Positions 13,001 through 29,300 of a stretch of 64,000 nt of DNA are shown here, in pieces. Each line of letters starts with the position of its first letter. Within the stretch, counting starts at the first letter, position 1. Position numbers and translations under genes: made by a program. The notes under the pieces were generated by a model. It was not told the DNA's origin, searched no databases, and saw only the letters and a list, made by a program, of their open reading frames with translations. Origin of the DNA: Ficedula albicollis (Eukaryota > Chordata > Aves > Passeriformes > Muscicapidae); NCBI RefSeq assembly GCF_000247815.1, contig NC_021673.1, positions 44,440,508 to 44,504,507 of the forward strand. The letters run 5' to 3'.

Positions 13001-16000
13001 CTACCTCATGTCAGAGCCTTGTGACACAGCTGCTGGTCCTAGGGAGAAAGTTGGTAGGACTCAGTGAGATCTCTCCTTCCTGCCCTTCATGCAGGGTCTA
13101 GCTTTAAGCTCAGGCTCTGGTTCCTTGGGTCCCAGCCAGTCTGCACTGCAGCAGCATCATGGCCATGCCCATGCTTGGCTGTGGACCCTTCCCACTCCCT
13201 GCCTGCTTGCCCTTTGTCAAGTGAATCTAGCACATGTGATCCCACACACCGGGAGAAAAATAATAGGCCTGACAGTAATATGCTTGATCATGCAGCACCA
13301 TGATCTTATAAATCAATTACATCTTTACAGAGATTCTCTTACAAGAATTTATAAGGTTGGAGGTTTCCATACTAAACACAAAAGTTAAGGGTATTTATGG
13401 GCATGGCTGCTCAATGAACTTCAGTAAAATTTGTAAGGTGACTCAGACATGTTTTGCCTGGGGTTTCTAGAAGTTTGTCAGGGGGTCCTTTTGACTTCAA
13501 ACAAAGATAATAAAATAGCCTGGCCCGAAATATGGCTTATGGCTCACTTGCAGTCATAAGCTAGTATAATGAAGATCACTCTAGCTACCAACAGGTTGTG
13601 TATCAACACAGGCAGTGTTCAGAGCTGAGAGAAGTTAACACAGCAAACTCTGCAAATGGAATCTGTTCATCTAATTTGCCTCATGAGACAGAAAATTAGT
13701 TGCAGGTTTTCTCTTCATGCCTTCCTTCCTTGAGAGTCCATTGGTAGAGAAAGCCAGTGTCAAATAGCCCTGACAAATAATAATTTCTATGCACAAAACA
13801 CATAATTCAGGTTTCATCACCGTTTCCTGTCAGCAAGTTTCAATCTGTTGGGGAATCATGGGGGTCATTGGGATCATTTCTATGGTACCTTCTGCCTCTG
13901 CTAGAATTGAACCATGTTGAAGCTCAGGATGAGAAAGTACATAAAGCAAATAATTTAGACAAATGCCTCCCTGGTAAACCATCAACTTATATTAAAAAAA
14001 ACCTTTTAAACATTTAATATTGCATCTTCTCTGTGATTTTTGTTTTAACAAAAAATCCATTTATTAATCTATTCAATATGTCACATTTCTGTTTCACCCT
14101 CTCTATAAATGTGATGCTCTTTTACTCAAACATTTGGAGCACTTTTCCTGTCTTTTCACAGTTTTATCTCATTGGGCCTCACCTCAGAACCTTGAGTTCT
14201 TTTTCTCTGGATGATTAACGGGTGTTTCATCCCTTTCCTTTTTCTAAGGAGCAAGTTGGGGATTTTCTTTCTAAGTCACTACGTGTTGATTCATTTGTCT
14301 GTTTACTAATTCTGTTTCTATTTCTTTTTTGCATCTATATCCTCCCCTTGTGATTTAGGTCAAAGGCATTATAAATGAATTAAAAATTCTTTCCCTGCCT
14401 GCCAGAATAACTGCTTATAAAAGTCTGGTTTCTAATTCCTTAGAGTTGATGAGGGACCTTTGCCCTGAAGCATACAGTTTGATATCCCAGCCTGCACCCT
14501 TTATTATGAATGTTCCCATTATACACTCACTTGTTCAATATTCCTTTGAATCTGACTAACATTCGACCCCTGAGATGACATGCAGAAAAAAAATTCACCA
14601 TTTTAATCACTTCCTATTTTATTCAAAAGACTTTTTTAAAAAACAGACTTCCTTCCTGTATTTCAGATGTGCTGTACCTAGTCCTTCCACAGTCTTTCAT
14701 TTCCCTCTGTGTCTGTCTCCTGCCAACTCTAAACAGTTTGCATCTTTTCAGTCCTTCTTCACATAAAAGCCTTTGTAGGCCTATTCATGACCACTGTCTG
14801 TCCCATGTCCTTCCATTCCTGCAGCTGGTTTTTGTGAGATGATGATATCTCTGACTATGGGTGCTCTCAGACACATCCTTAGTTTGTAAAACAGAAAATA
14901 ATACAGCTCTCTATTATTCTTTAGGCGCACTTTTTTGATAATCTGTGCATAATGTGAGCAATAGCTTCTTGATGTCTTTAAAGTGACTGTATATCCTCTG
15001 TACTAGAGATCCAAGCTATCCAAAACTGACAGATAATTCAATCCTAAAATAATTTTTGGAGTGTGTACAAGGCAAAAAAAGAGATTGACACGTAGCTACT
15101 AGGAAGAGTGTCCTTTGCTATATATACAGATAAAATCGAAACCACACATAATTTTTCAGAATCCATTTTCTGAATGTCTTTTTCAAATACCATTCTTCAA
15201 GTCAGATGGTTGCCAATTTACAACAGGAAATTCAGAGCCTGTTGGGCAAGCTTTTGTTCTAAACTATCATGCTGGTTCTTCATTTTAACTGTATGTAGGT
15301 TTCTAACACATTCTTCTTTTAATCTGATCAATAGATAAATGAACTGCCCTGATAGATAGATATTTTAAAATGGAATCTTTTATAAAGTAAAGTATGGATT
15401 TTTTCAGTAGATGATAAGCAGCTGAAATATTAATTGCACCTGGAGTTTTAGGTGCTCAGCAATTGGCCCTTACTCTCCACTAGCTTTCAAATGGCATATA
15501 TGCTTTCAATTAGATCCCTTACATCCTGTCAGTGGCAGGATTCACATTCTCCACTGTAGGATAAAGCACATTTCAGGCACTTACACCATCTCTTCTCCTC
15601 TCTTGCTTAACTCACATACCTCAACCCTGAGATCTTCACAGAGACAAGAAGAAAAAAATCTGGAATTACCTAGCAGTAATCTCCTTAAATAATATACTAG
15701 GCTAGGTGTTTTTAAGTGAGAAGAAGGGAACCTAAGGTGAGTTCTTGTAAAGCAAATATTGCAATCCTTTTCTCTCCTCCTCTGTGGTGTGTAGTATTCA
15801 TTTAAGAGAAATGTTCCTAGGGGAATATTTGGAAGGGCCTTGGAAAAGGAAAAGGATTACAGACCATGAGAAGATGAGAAAAAAGGTTAATTATTTCTAT
15901 TTCTCAGTTGTTGAATTATCTTGAGAATAGTAGGTACACTCAGAAAGAAGAAAGTTTTGAATAGGTATAAAGTCACAAGAAAATATAGCAGAAGAAAATG

Positions 16001-17690
16001 TGCAACAAGTTTGAGGAGTAAAGTTAAATTGCTAGAAAGGGCTACTTTCACTTGAGTGCAGAGATTCCTTAATTTCCAGGAGAAAGTTGTATGCCAAATC
16101 TCGCAGAATGCAAGTTGAATTTCCATGTTCTTTCTCTAGTTTGATGAGGGGAATATTTTGAAAAGCTAATGCTATGTGTTTAAAGGTGAGTTGCTGGAAT
16201 CAGGCTCAGTTTGAGTGAGACTTTCCTGTTTTTCTACAGTCTCTTAAGGTGCTCTTAGCAAGTACGAGTCTTGTATCCCTAAGTACACTTGCAGATCTAG
16301 TCCTTGGTGTCCAGGATGCAATTTCTGTAGAGCTTGTACTTGAATAGGAGAGGGTTTTCTCAGTAATCTGACCTTGTGTGTCTCTGATTATGCCTTAAAA
16401 AAATGCACTTTTTTAGAAACTGGACTGTACTCTAAGTGTTCTTCACCTTAGTCAAACCTCCAGGGGAAGTGCTTTTGCTTAGGGCCTTTCTGAGTAAGAT
16501 ATGGAAATTGTTCAGATGAATCCTCTTTGGAGCTGGAAGGGTTGTGTGTCTGAATAAAGGAAAACTAACGAGTAACAGCCCCCTTCTTCCACCCTTCAGG
16601 CACTTTCTGCTGGCTAGGAGCTTATTAGGTTTTTGGGCTATTACCTGCTTTTGAGTGTTTGTAGGCAAACTTGAGGATAGTAACACTGCTATAGGAAGAT
16701 TAACTGGGCTAGACAGATGAGATTGTGGTGATGTAATCAGTTAAACCTTGGATGAAAGACTTAGAGGTGAGAAAAAGCTCAGCTGGCTGCCAGGTTCACA
16801 TGCAGTGAACTTCTGCCTGGCTTTTCTAGCCCCACTGCTCTGTGAAGCACCCTAAAACTAACCCAAATTCATCAGTGCAGTGAAGAAGAGGGTTTTATGC
16901 TCCTTTGAGACATGTGTGAATAATTAGCTGAACTTATTGGTTCAGACTAAGTTAATAAGCTGCAGTATATTTTGTGTTTAGTAGACAAGTGAAAACACAC
17001 TGGATTTCTGTTATCTAACTCTACCACGGCTTCTTGTTGCTCTGTGTGGGAAGCTCCTTCAGGAAGAATTTGGTAGGAAAAAGCCCTTATTGGCTTCAAA
17101 AACTTGTAATGTGAATACAGAACTGCCTGGGCTATTGTGTCAGGATAAGTAACAATGAAACACCAGTGGTGAGGGAGCTATCAAATACAATATCTCTGAA
17201 TCAGTATCAGATCTGGTACTAATTAATGAAAGCACTAATTAAGGTTTCTATTAAACAATCTGGAAGACAAAATGAAGCAGGCATTGATCAAATTTTTAGA
17301 GGCTAGGCTGTAACTACAGAATGATTGATCAAGAGATTTTAGAGCAAGAGGCAAATTTTAAATAGGGTGTGATTTTAATTTAGATAAATTTAAACAATGC
17401 ACTAGAGGGTGACACTTTATAAAATGGAAGGCTGCTGATTAGAGCTCATTAACGCAAAGAACTAGGAGAGTGGGTAACAAAGGGGGTCCAAATCCCAATA
17501 CCTTGGAGCTTTAAAAAGACAAATAGCTTTACAGGCTGTGCAGAGAGTAAAAGGTAGGTCGTTTGTAGGACGGTGGCTATAAGAAAATCTATTCTGTGTT
17601 TCTGGCGCAGCAATACGGGTGTAAAGCTTCAGCCTGTTATCCTTGTGAAATTAACTCTTTGATTAAAACCTCAAGGTTGGTGTTGGGGGT
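10054..17690. other. Upstream non-coding DNA, no gene seen
   Basis: AT-rich overall, with a slightly more GC-rich stretch at about 12,690-13,260 that holds overlapping open frames on both strands but no recognisable protein. The block 17,200-17,460 is dense in ATTAAT, TTAATTA and TGATCAA motifs. No exon, RNA gene or intact repeat could be supported. Confidence 0.55.
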
Positions 17691-17794
17691 TGAGTGTTTT
17701 CTGTTACTGTGTCAATTTGGGGAATTTTTTCCATTATCATGCCGATGGAGCTGGCTGGGTCACACCCAGGACCTCTGATGGCTCTGGACAAAGG

Positions 17795-20207
<2,413 letters not shown>

Positions 20208-20695
20208 AGAATTGTAGAATAGCTGAGGTTGGAAGGGACTCTTTGGAGATCATGTAGTACAGTACCATGCTCAAAGCAAAGTCAGAAAGAGCAGACTGCT
20301 CAGGACTGATTGCAAGTCTTTGAACTTGTCCAAAGTTGAAGACTCCACAACGTTTCTAGCAGCAGGTTTCAATGTTTCATCACTATAACTGGTTTAATAA
20401 ACAAATCATTATATTTGGATGGAGCTTTATGCATTTCAGTTTCTGCCTATTTCCTGCAGGACAGGGCACTGCTGAGAAGTCAGGCTCCTCATCCTTCATT
20501 TCAGCCTCTCAGGTACTTATGCATATTAAGAAGATCCCCCTGAGTCTGTCCTTCTTCAGACTAAACAGTCCCAGCTCTCTCAGTTTCTCCTCCCATAATA
20601 GATATTCCAGTCCCTTAGTTATCTTAATGGCACTTTTCTGGACATGCTCCAGTATAACTATGTCATCTTTTGGACTCGGGACACTGTGACTGGAC
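20208..20695 (-). mobile_element. CR1 LINE 3' region with ORF2 C-terminal relic (antisense)
   Basis: About 490 nt align in order with the reverse complement of a CR1 3' end: the terminal ATTGTAGAATAGC motif, GGTTGGAAGGGACTCT, then the 3' UTR-like part, then the end of ORF2. On the minus strand, 20,509-20,697 still reads as a degenerate ORF2 C-terminus with the characteristic '[20 protein letters not shown]' block followed by KKDRLRG. ORF2 of CR1 encodes the endonuclease and reverse transcriptase. Here only the extreme C-terminal tail survives, with no catalytic motif, so the copy is dead. Divergence is moderate, suggesting an old insertion. Confidence 0.92.
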
Positions 20696-23275
20696 ATGGA
20701 ACTAAAATTGAAGCATTAAAATCCTAGAAAATCTAAATTAATGATGCATATCAAAGATGGAGTTTGCATAATTCAAAATTTTTAAAAAAGTAACTGGATC
20801 AAGTTTAAAGTAGAATTGAACAAATGAATCCTGATCAAAAATTAGAAATTAGTTGAAAATTAGATTAGTTGAAAATCCTGAACTAACAGCTCTGCTGGAG
20901 TTATTGCTATTTATCAAAACAGTGAGGTGGGGGGAGATGGAGGAAGAAGCAAGTTCTTGTTCTGACAGCACACAAAGTGAAAAGGCAATACTCCGTTTAT
21001 GTATACAGGATATGCTTCAAGGACCCAAATGTCGTGGCTTCCTTGGGATAGAGGAACTTTGCAGTGAAAGGCTTTAGAAGGCAAAGGTGTCTGGCTGAGA
21101 TACCAAGGTGGTCAGAGAAGACAATTGAACAGTCACAATGAGCAAGAATTACACATTGTTGCCTGTCCTGCTGCCAGCAGCTTGCACTGAGTAGTAGGAC
21201 AAAGTCTATGTTTGTTCAGCAGCTCCTTAAATGTGTTTTCAGGGTGGAGCTATTTTGTATACAAGCAGTACCTGCATCTATATAATTATACACATATACC
21301 GGTACAGATGCATACATATCTCTGTTTTGGTGCAGGTTTTATTCACTCAGCAAAAAGAGAATTATTTGCTGCTATTACACAGGATCTGGACACTGCTGTT
21401 ATTTTGGCTGTTATTTTATTACTGTCATTAGAGAAGCTTATAATACAGGGCAGGGTGTGTCTAAGTGCTGTGTGGGAGGTGTTCAATTCACCCAGACTGA
21501 TACCACAAGAATTAGTTGAACAAATAGGTTAGTGCTATTCTCGTTGATACTGGATAGTTGCCCGGCCAGAACTGAGAAGTTTAGTCTCTGTTGTTTGCTG
21601 TTTTCTGAGCAAAAAACAGATCATTATTTTAGTATAAATGTGATTCATTCCCAGGCATAGTTAAAATGTTTAAATTTCTTCCATTTTCCTTTAAACATAT
21701 CATGGCATGAGAATGGAGGGGATTTCTTTAGTAAAAACAGAGAGCACAACAAGAAACTGTTCTTTCAGGTGTCAGAACACATTTGGAAATTTTGTCACGT
21801 TATTTTACACCAGAGAAATGAAGCTTTTCCACTAAAACCCTTAAACTAAAACATTCTGACAGCTGATAGTGTTTGTTGAAAGCCTGTCTTTGCTTTTCTT
21901 GGCTTGTTACTGCTTTTCTTAAACAGGGTGGAAGGAGGAACATTTGTGATCAGTACCCACTGACTTACTCTTGACAGTGCAAATATTTCCTAGTTAAGAA
22001 ATCTCTCTTTCTGTTTAAATAAAGACTTTAGCTGCTAATCAAGGAAATGTAGAATTCTGATATTTGCCAAGGTATAGCCCATCCAGCCACTTCTGAGGCT
22101 CCATCTACCTGGATTACCGCAGCTGTCCCCCTTTGTGCTCCCTAAGCACCCATATGCAGCATAGAAGGGTTAAGCAAGTGCCTGCTGAAACACTCTTGTT
22201 AGGCCAATCTGAAACAAGCCTATGGCTCCCATTCCTCCGGAAGAGCTTGATCATGCGCTTCAGAACTTGACAAAGAAGCATCTTCAGCCCAGTATGATTT
22301 TGCAGGGAATGGCATAAACATAACACTGTTATTTTAGGTATAAGTCTGAGGTTATACAAAACAAATATGTCCTAGTCATTTTAAAGGAACCACTACAGCA
22401 AAGTGGAGCACAGTGTTTTCCCCTGCCTGATCTTTTATGCCTGTGGCTTGTGTTTTTGCTTTTGCTATCCTTGTTCTTCTGTTTGTGGTAATCCTGGCTT
22501 TGCAGAGCAATTAAAATTCCCGTGCTAGGATGTGTCACTGATCTTCGTAACATCCCCCTGGCTTCGCAATAATGAGTGTACTTGGTAATTTACAGTGCTG
22601 ACAACTCCACTTCTCTTCCTCTGCTGCTCAGGTGGTCAAAGTCACACAAGTGCCAGCAAATTTTATAAAGCACAGAACAGTGCTTCTGACTCAGCAGGGC
22701 TTAGTACCAAAGTGAGGGCAGGAGAGGTATTGTGCCAAGAGCCAAAAATTGGCTAGCATCTCTCAATAGGAAGTGAAACAGGAAGATCACCTTGTAAGCA
22801 GGCTTGGTGCCATCCAAACAGATGGGCTGAAGTATAAGCAGCCAAACAGTCACTTAGGAACACAAAAAGGAATTGTTGAAGGCACATTTCCAAGCATGAA
22901 ATGTCAGAACATTTGCCTGTATTAAGCATCAAACCTGAAGGGAGGGATATATGCAAGTAGTGTGGGATGAGTTAACACTGAAAACAAACATGTAAATCTG
23001 TCTTGGATTCTTTCCTGAATCCATTGAAAGATTTTTTTGTAGCTGTGAGACGTAGAAAGGAGGAGCGGAAGAAGAGTCCTGCAAAGCAGTATTACTTCGC
23101 TACCGTATGGATCACTTTCCGCAAACAGTGCTAACAAAGTAAAGAAATTATTTCTTTTGCCTCCCACAAATGTTGATGTGCAGGAGGAACATAGTATTCT
23201 CTGGCTGGTTAGTCTTTAGTAGCTGTATTTAATAGCTTCAGGATAAATTGGGTAGTATTAACCAAGGTCTAAATA

Positions 23276-23313
23276 AGAGAATGATAGAATGGCCTGGGTA
23301 GGGAGTGACCTTA
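23276..23313 (-). mobile_element. Possible CR1 LINE 3'-end remnant (antisense)
   Basis: The short block ATGATAGAATGGCCTGGGTA followed by GGGAGTGACCTT resembles the reverse complement of the CR1 3' end. It is too short and diverged for certainty; the resemblance stops after about 38 nt. Confidence 0.45.
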
Positions 23314-26300
23314 GAATAATTTGTTATGCTTGGAAACATACCTCAGGAAAGACTTAAACAACTTGTAGTCATTGACTGTGGGGTTGTAGCAAGGACTGAA
23401 TCGCTTTACGGTAATAAGAACCCAGTTCTGTGACTTCTCTGCATAAAAAGTCAACAATAACAAAAGAGAGAGGGAGACATCCAAACTTCCATAACTCTGA
23501 AACTCAAGAATTTAGGATGATAATTGATAGAAATATGCTTTGCTGCTTTTGCATCCACTACAAAAGCCAGACAAATACTTGTCTGCTGATTAAAAGTGCA
23601 AAGTAGAAAAGGGGTCATAAAGACAAATTCAATTACTTGAAAGGAAATGAGCTTGCAGGTAAGATTCAAGGCAAAGCTCCCAGTTGCAAGCTAAGCTTTA
23701 TCTGAGCTTGCACTGTTATACTCTGTAACTGGTGCTTGCAGTTCCCGTTTAGAAAGCAGGGAATGAAAGAAAGCATTAATCTGACTGAAATCCACATAAC
23801 AGGATTGTGTGTGAAGCAAAAGTGAAACCAGATAGTGCAGTCAGCGAAATACAGCTTGAGGAGGAGGGGTGAATGTGCTGGAAGCAGCAGTTTTCTAACC
23901 TCTTTACTGCAGCTGAACAAGCTTTAAGCTCTAAGAGGCATCAGGCATAAGGAGGGGTAGGAAAAATCAGGACCTAGTTATTGTTATTTGATTTTTGCAG
24001 CAGAATGTTCTTACCAGAAGTAGAGCTGTTTGAGCAGGCTGCCAGGGAAATGATTTGCATTTGGTAGAACTACCCCTCAGTTCTTGCAGCTCACACTGCC
24101 CTTGTGGCACTTTAACACTAGTCATTTGTTGGAGGCTCTCCATTTGATGTTTTGATTTTCACCAGTTGCTCTGCAGAAAAGGACTGTGCAACAGTCGAGG
24201 ACTATGAGTCTTTGGGAAGAGGCAGAAAACATGCATTCAGAACTCCAGACAGGGAAGCAGTGAGAGAAATTGCCTAAATTATGGATAATCTGCTACATAA
24301 GTCTGTCTTCTCCTGTTTTATAAAGCTTCCTATCCATGTGATTTGGAAACTTATATCTACAGTGAAAGCCAAGAGGATTCAAGAAAAGGTAAAAGTAAAT
24401 TAAAAAAAAAAAACCTACTTCAATGTATACCTGGGAATGACCTAGCTATATCTTAAAGGGGAGGATCACAAGTTTAGCTGTTTTCTAAATGTCAGTATCT
24501 GTGAGTAATGGTTCTATTCAGGATTTGATGAGAGCACTGTGAATTTGAAAAAAATTTGCTCTGAGAACAAATAATTTTTGATTCTGAGGAAATTACTGGA
24601 CACTTAAAGCAATTGGGGTCTGAGACCACAAAGCTTTAAGTAGTCATTACCTGCCTCTTGAAGATCACAGAAGTCCATATTTCCTGCTCTCAAGAGTTGT
24701 TTTCAGTGTAATTCCAGTTCATCTTGAACCACTCATCTCCATACTAGCTGGGCAAAAAAATTGTTGAACTTCCTTATATTCAAGATAGTCTTGAATCTGC
24801 TTGATATGCTAAGAGGAGGGGGGGTATATTTGATAAAATTAATTCCTATATAGGTGTATAAAATGAACCAGACCTTCCCTCTTTTAACTCCTCTCTTAGC
24901 CATAAGCTTTATGCTGTGCTATTCTCTATTCTGTAAGGGCTTCATGTTTGCTAAGAGATTTTCATTCTTCTGAGATCAGGTGTAGGCACTGGTCAGTATT
25001 TGGGCCCTTTGTCATGTAAATCTGTGTTAAATAAAAGGTTGCATTCTTGGCAGTAGGGCTTGTAACCTGATTTTTTAAATGTTTTGGTAGATCACGATTT
25101 CTTGACTTAAATGCAACATGAATATCCTTAGGAGAAGTGAGTTGTAATCTGAAGCTGTTGCTGTTTCATGAGGAAATGGACGCTGTTTAGCATGGGCGGG
25201 GGGAGAAGGGGTGAGTGTGGAATGAGGCTGTCTCTGATGAGTTATTGTTCCTTTTCATCCAATATGTGCTGGATATTAAGCTGTGTGATAAGCATTCAAA
25301 AGAACTCTATAACCAGAGCTGAAATTCTGCATTCCTTTGAAACAGTTAAACTTCTTTGCTCTCTGTGTGCTAAACGATGCTGAATCAGAGGTCATCAGGC
25401 AAAGAAAGACACATTCCTTTGCCATGATATATTTTGGAAAAAAAAGTACCAGGGTTGTAACTGGCAGGGGGTGGGTGGGAAGGAAATCTGCTTTTCCTGT
25501 TTTGGTACAGTAATGTTCATTATTTTCTTTCTTGCTCCTAATGTTTTTACAATGGCTAACAGCTCAAGCACTGCATGCTTAAAGAAACATCGTGCTCATT
25601 CTCCTTGGGTTTGTCAGATGTTGGCAGGGCTGATACCACATAGTAACACTTGCTGCTTTGACTTTACAAACAGAGTGCAGTTTTGCTCTGGAGGCTGCCC
25701 TGCATGTTATTGAAAATAAGCTCTTTATTTCTGAGGATCACATTCTTTTATTTAGTAGGGTAAGTCCTTGGGATGGTTCACTTAATACTGGCTGAATGTC
25801 TTTTATTAAATGTTACCAGTAGATAAATGTTTTTTTCATTGAGGGTTTTTGATGTTTTCTCACTATTCACCCTTTACTGAGCTCAGTGGGCATTAAAGTT
25901 CCAGAGATCTTAGCACATTCTAACTGTGCTATTGTAATGTTCTGTTCTGCTATATTTTGTCTAATGCTTGTCCAGTCACAGAGGCAAAAAACACAAGGAA
26001 AGGATAAATGCAGGGCTAGTTGGCTAAAAAGTTTCAATTTGTTCAAGATTTGTCCTGACAGCTGAACTTCAGAGGATGCACAGGCCAGTTGTAAATTAAA
26101 CGTTCATTGGTGGAATTGAATGAGAGAATCAGAGATTGAATTAGAGAGCAACCTGTAACTTGATGCTAAATTTAATCATTCCACTTGCATAAGGATGTGA
26201 ATATCCTTAGTGCACTATATTTCCGGAATTGCTGCTTACATTGCTGGAAAAAATCCACTTAATCAAAACAAGCATTGATGTGGTTATTAGCATGTTAGTC

Positions 26301-29300
26301 CCGAGACGCAAAGCTTTATCAATATAAAATGAACTGAATGTGGTGCTACTATTCATTCTCTTTACATTGCTTGATATTGTGCACTGAATGAAATGAGGCT
26401 TGTTGAAGAACTGCTGTTCACTGTGATGTTCCAGAAAACTTATGCATCCTAGGAGACTTGTTCTCTGATCAAACATTTTAAATGAAATACAACATTAAAA
26501 TAAGCATAATGGCTACAATCTGAGGTTAGCTTTGCATGCTCACTTTAATGAGTTGCAATTTCCTCTGGAAACTGACAACTAAAAAATCCTGTTTACCAGT
26601 TGCTTAGAAACTGATCATCAGTAAAAGCATTAGACATCAAATATCTCAGTAAAAACTAGAGTTGGGAAATAAAAGTGTATTGTTTAGAACCAATAGATTC
26701 TGGAAATTACTATGGATTTCATTATGTCCGTGACATAAACAGATTATAAGAAGGACACGTGTATAGATAAGAACATCCAGACTTATACTAAGAAGGATGA
26801 ACTTCCTTGCTTCAGGTATACAAAATGGTTCAAGAAGACTATTTCAATACTGGCAGTGTATTAAATATTTCTTTTCTTGGATCACCTTCTGGAATTGTTC
26901 CTTACTGAACACATGAGGCCCAGGAGCATGGACTTAAGGGAGTATGAGTATGATCCAATAATGGAATTATTTATAGTCTTTGAGATTTTTCTCTGATTTT
27001 TAATTCAAACTTGACTGTTTTAAAGCAAAGAAATCTGAAAGCTTTTTAACAGGCCTTACAGAAATGGTATGAAAATATGTTTCGTGGCTGCATGGTAGAG
27101 TTTGTTTGAGAGTAAGTGACATTTTAACAGCATAGTTGAGTTTAGAGGTAATTCTGGTTAAATGAGGCTTTTATCTAGACCTCTATAGCTCTTTCTTAGG
27201 GGAATGTGTATTTTTTTTAAGATCAATTCTTATCTAATTCTATACATTGAATGTTTCCATTAAAATTATTATGATAAAGTTCTTTGAAGGTATGAGGTTT
27301 TTAATATTAATTCAGTCTGAGTAAAGAAATGAAACATGCCACTTATTTTCTTGTCAAACATAAAGGGCCTATTATTTCAACACATTTAAGCGGTCTCTCT
27401 GCTTAGATAAAAAACAATAGAAGGCATGTATGTGGCTTATTTAATGGTATTTATGCTGGCAGGATTATCTCCTTTCCTTGAAGTCATTTTTCAATTCATT
27501 TGGCAAAGCAAGAAATTATTTTCTTTTGCCTTTGTTGCTAATTAGAGTATATCTCATTAACATTTAAGGAAATTACTTTTCAAGAGTATTGTAAGGTTAC
27601 CTCTTTCCAAAACATGGCCACAAAGCTTAGACTTCCTGTTGAAAATTCCAGCTAGACCCAGATAAAATCTTTTCCTGGAAGAAACTACAAGATGGTTTTT
27701 TCATTCACCATCAGTTTCCAAAGGGTGTGTGACCAATGCTAAAGGAAATGGAAGAACCATCATTTTGTGCTGAGAAACCACCATCTTTCCTCCTGAATCC
27801 CAGGAGTAAACAGACATTTCTTACATCATGTCCAGCCAAAGCTTCTTTAGAATTATTTCTCAACTACACACCAGCCATAAGATGAATGCTAAAATAATTT
27901 CTCTAGCTATTAGTTCCTGAATAAGAGTGATACCATCAATGATGTTCTATACAGGAGAATTAACAGATGGGGCTTTGTCATTTAGGGAACCCACCAAATG
28001 AGCTTTGGGAGCTCAGATCTGAGGCAGCACAGTGTGATTTGTACATTGTGCTTGGCATTGAGAGTATGTTTTCTGAACAATTAACACAGCTGCTTTGGCA
28101 GAACCCTTTTTAGCCTCTTTTCTGGAGGAAGTGAGCTGTATCTGTCCCTTTCCTCCAGTAACTGAAGAACTAACTCATGGATAGAGAGTCTCAAAGACGT
28201 GAAACACCCACACACTTAATGAAAATGAGGCTGGTTGGTAAGAGGGGAGGCATACTATTAAAACTGCCTTTAAGAGCAGCATTACATCAGAGAGATCACG
28301 CAGGGGAGAATAATCAGCAGTACTTAGCGTACTGGAAAAAACTTCCATCAGTGTTTGCACCTCTCAAGTATTCAAAAGAATAATTCCCAAAGCCTGCCCT
28401 GGAGAGCACACCTGAGAACATCCTTGACTCCTATCCCTGGTAGTGGTTGATTGCTGCAGCTCAATCAGTTTACAAGTCAGTCAACCAGACTGCTGGAGAC
28501 CTGGCAGGACATTCCCCTATTTATGAGGGACCTATTGCCATTAAAACATATTTGTCTTCCTCAAGTTTACTAATCAAATTAATTTAGAAAGTAATGACTG
28601 AATTGAGAGTAGAGTTGGATAATAGTGTCTATGCTGAGTGGCAATAAGTTGTCTTTCCTTCAAATCTGTGTTCTAACTGTGATGGGCAGGATTTGTAGGT
28701 CCTTCTAAGGTCTGAGTAGGAACAGAGTACAGATTCTCTTGTGAGGATGTCGTCCTAACAGCTTATCAGATGCTTGCTTGTTTAGTGCATTGTTCTTTTG
28801 CCTTATCTTTAGTTGCCCTCAAAAATGGCAACTCTGTTCAAGTCAAGGTCTTATCTCAAAGTAACTGAGGATTTAACACTATCTTTGAGGAAGACAGTGC
28901 TTACAAAGGATGGGTCTTTTATCAGGGAGAAAAAAGCTCACAGACTGTATGCAAATAGGATACAAGATACCACCTTTCAATCTGTATTTAACTTCTGGAA
29001 TAATTTATCTGCTGTCAGCCCATACTCTGAATTTGTGGTTAGAAATGCTTATAAAAGGCTTTATACAGATGAAATAGGTGTTATAGTCCTTGTGCACAGT
29101 TTACAGATGGAAGTTCTCTTTTACATATACAGTCAGACTGAAATAAAGAAATAGTTTCTTACAGCTTTAAAATCTGCATTAGCTGAATCAAACTGGCACT
29201 CTTCAACTTCGTCTGCAAATGTAATTCTTGTATGCCAATCAACATTAATGTAATTGAATCTGACATATGTTGGACACACAGTTCCTGAAATTACAGGACT

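Noticed and set aside
12686..13303. Overlapping open frames on both strands in a slightly GC-richer patch
   Set aside because: Both strands open over the same bases is a composition effect; no protein family recognised.
1..17760. Possible exons of PIK3R4, the upstream neighbour of ATP2C1 in mammals, on the minus strand
   Set aside because: The long kinase-domain exon expected near its 5' end is not present in any minus-strand frame, and no other match was seen.
28813..29154. 113-codon open frame on +
   Set aside because: No recognisable domain, no CpG island or promoter nearby; consistent with chance.
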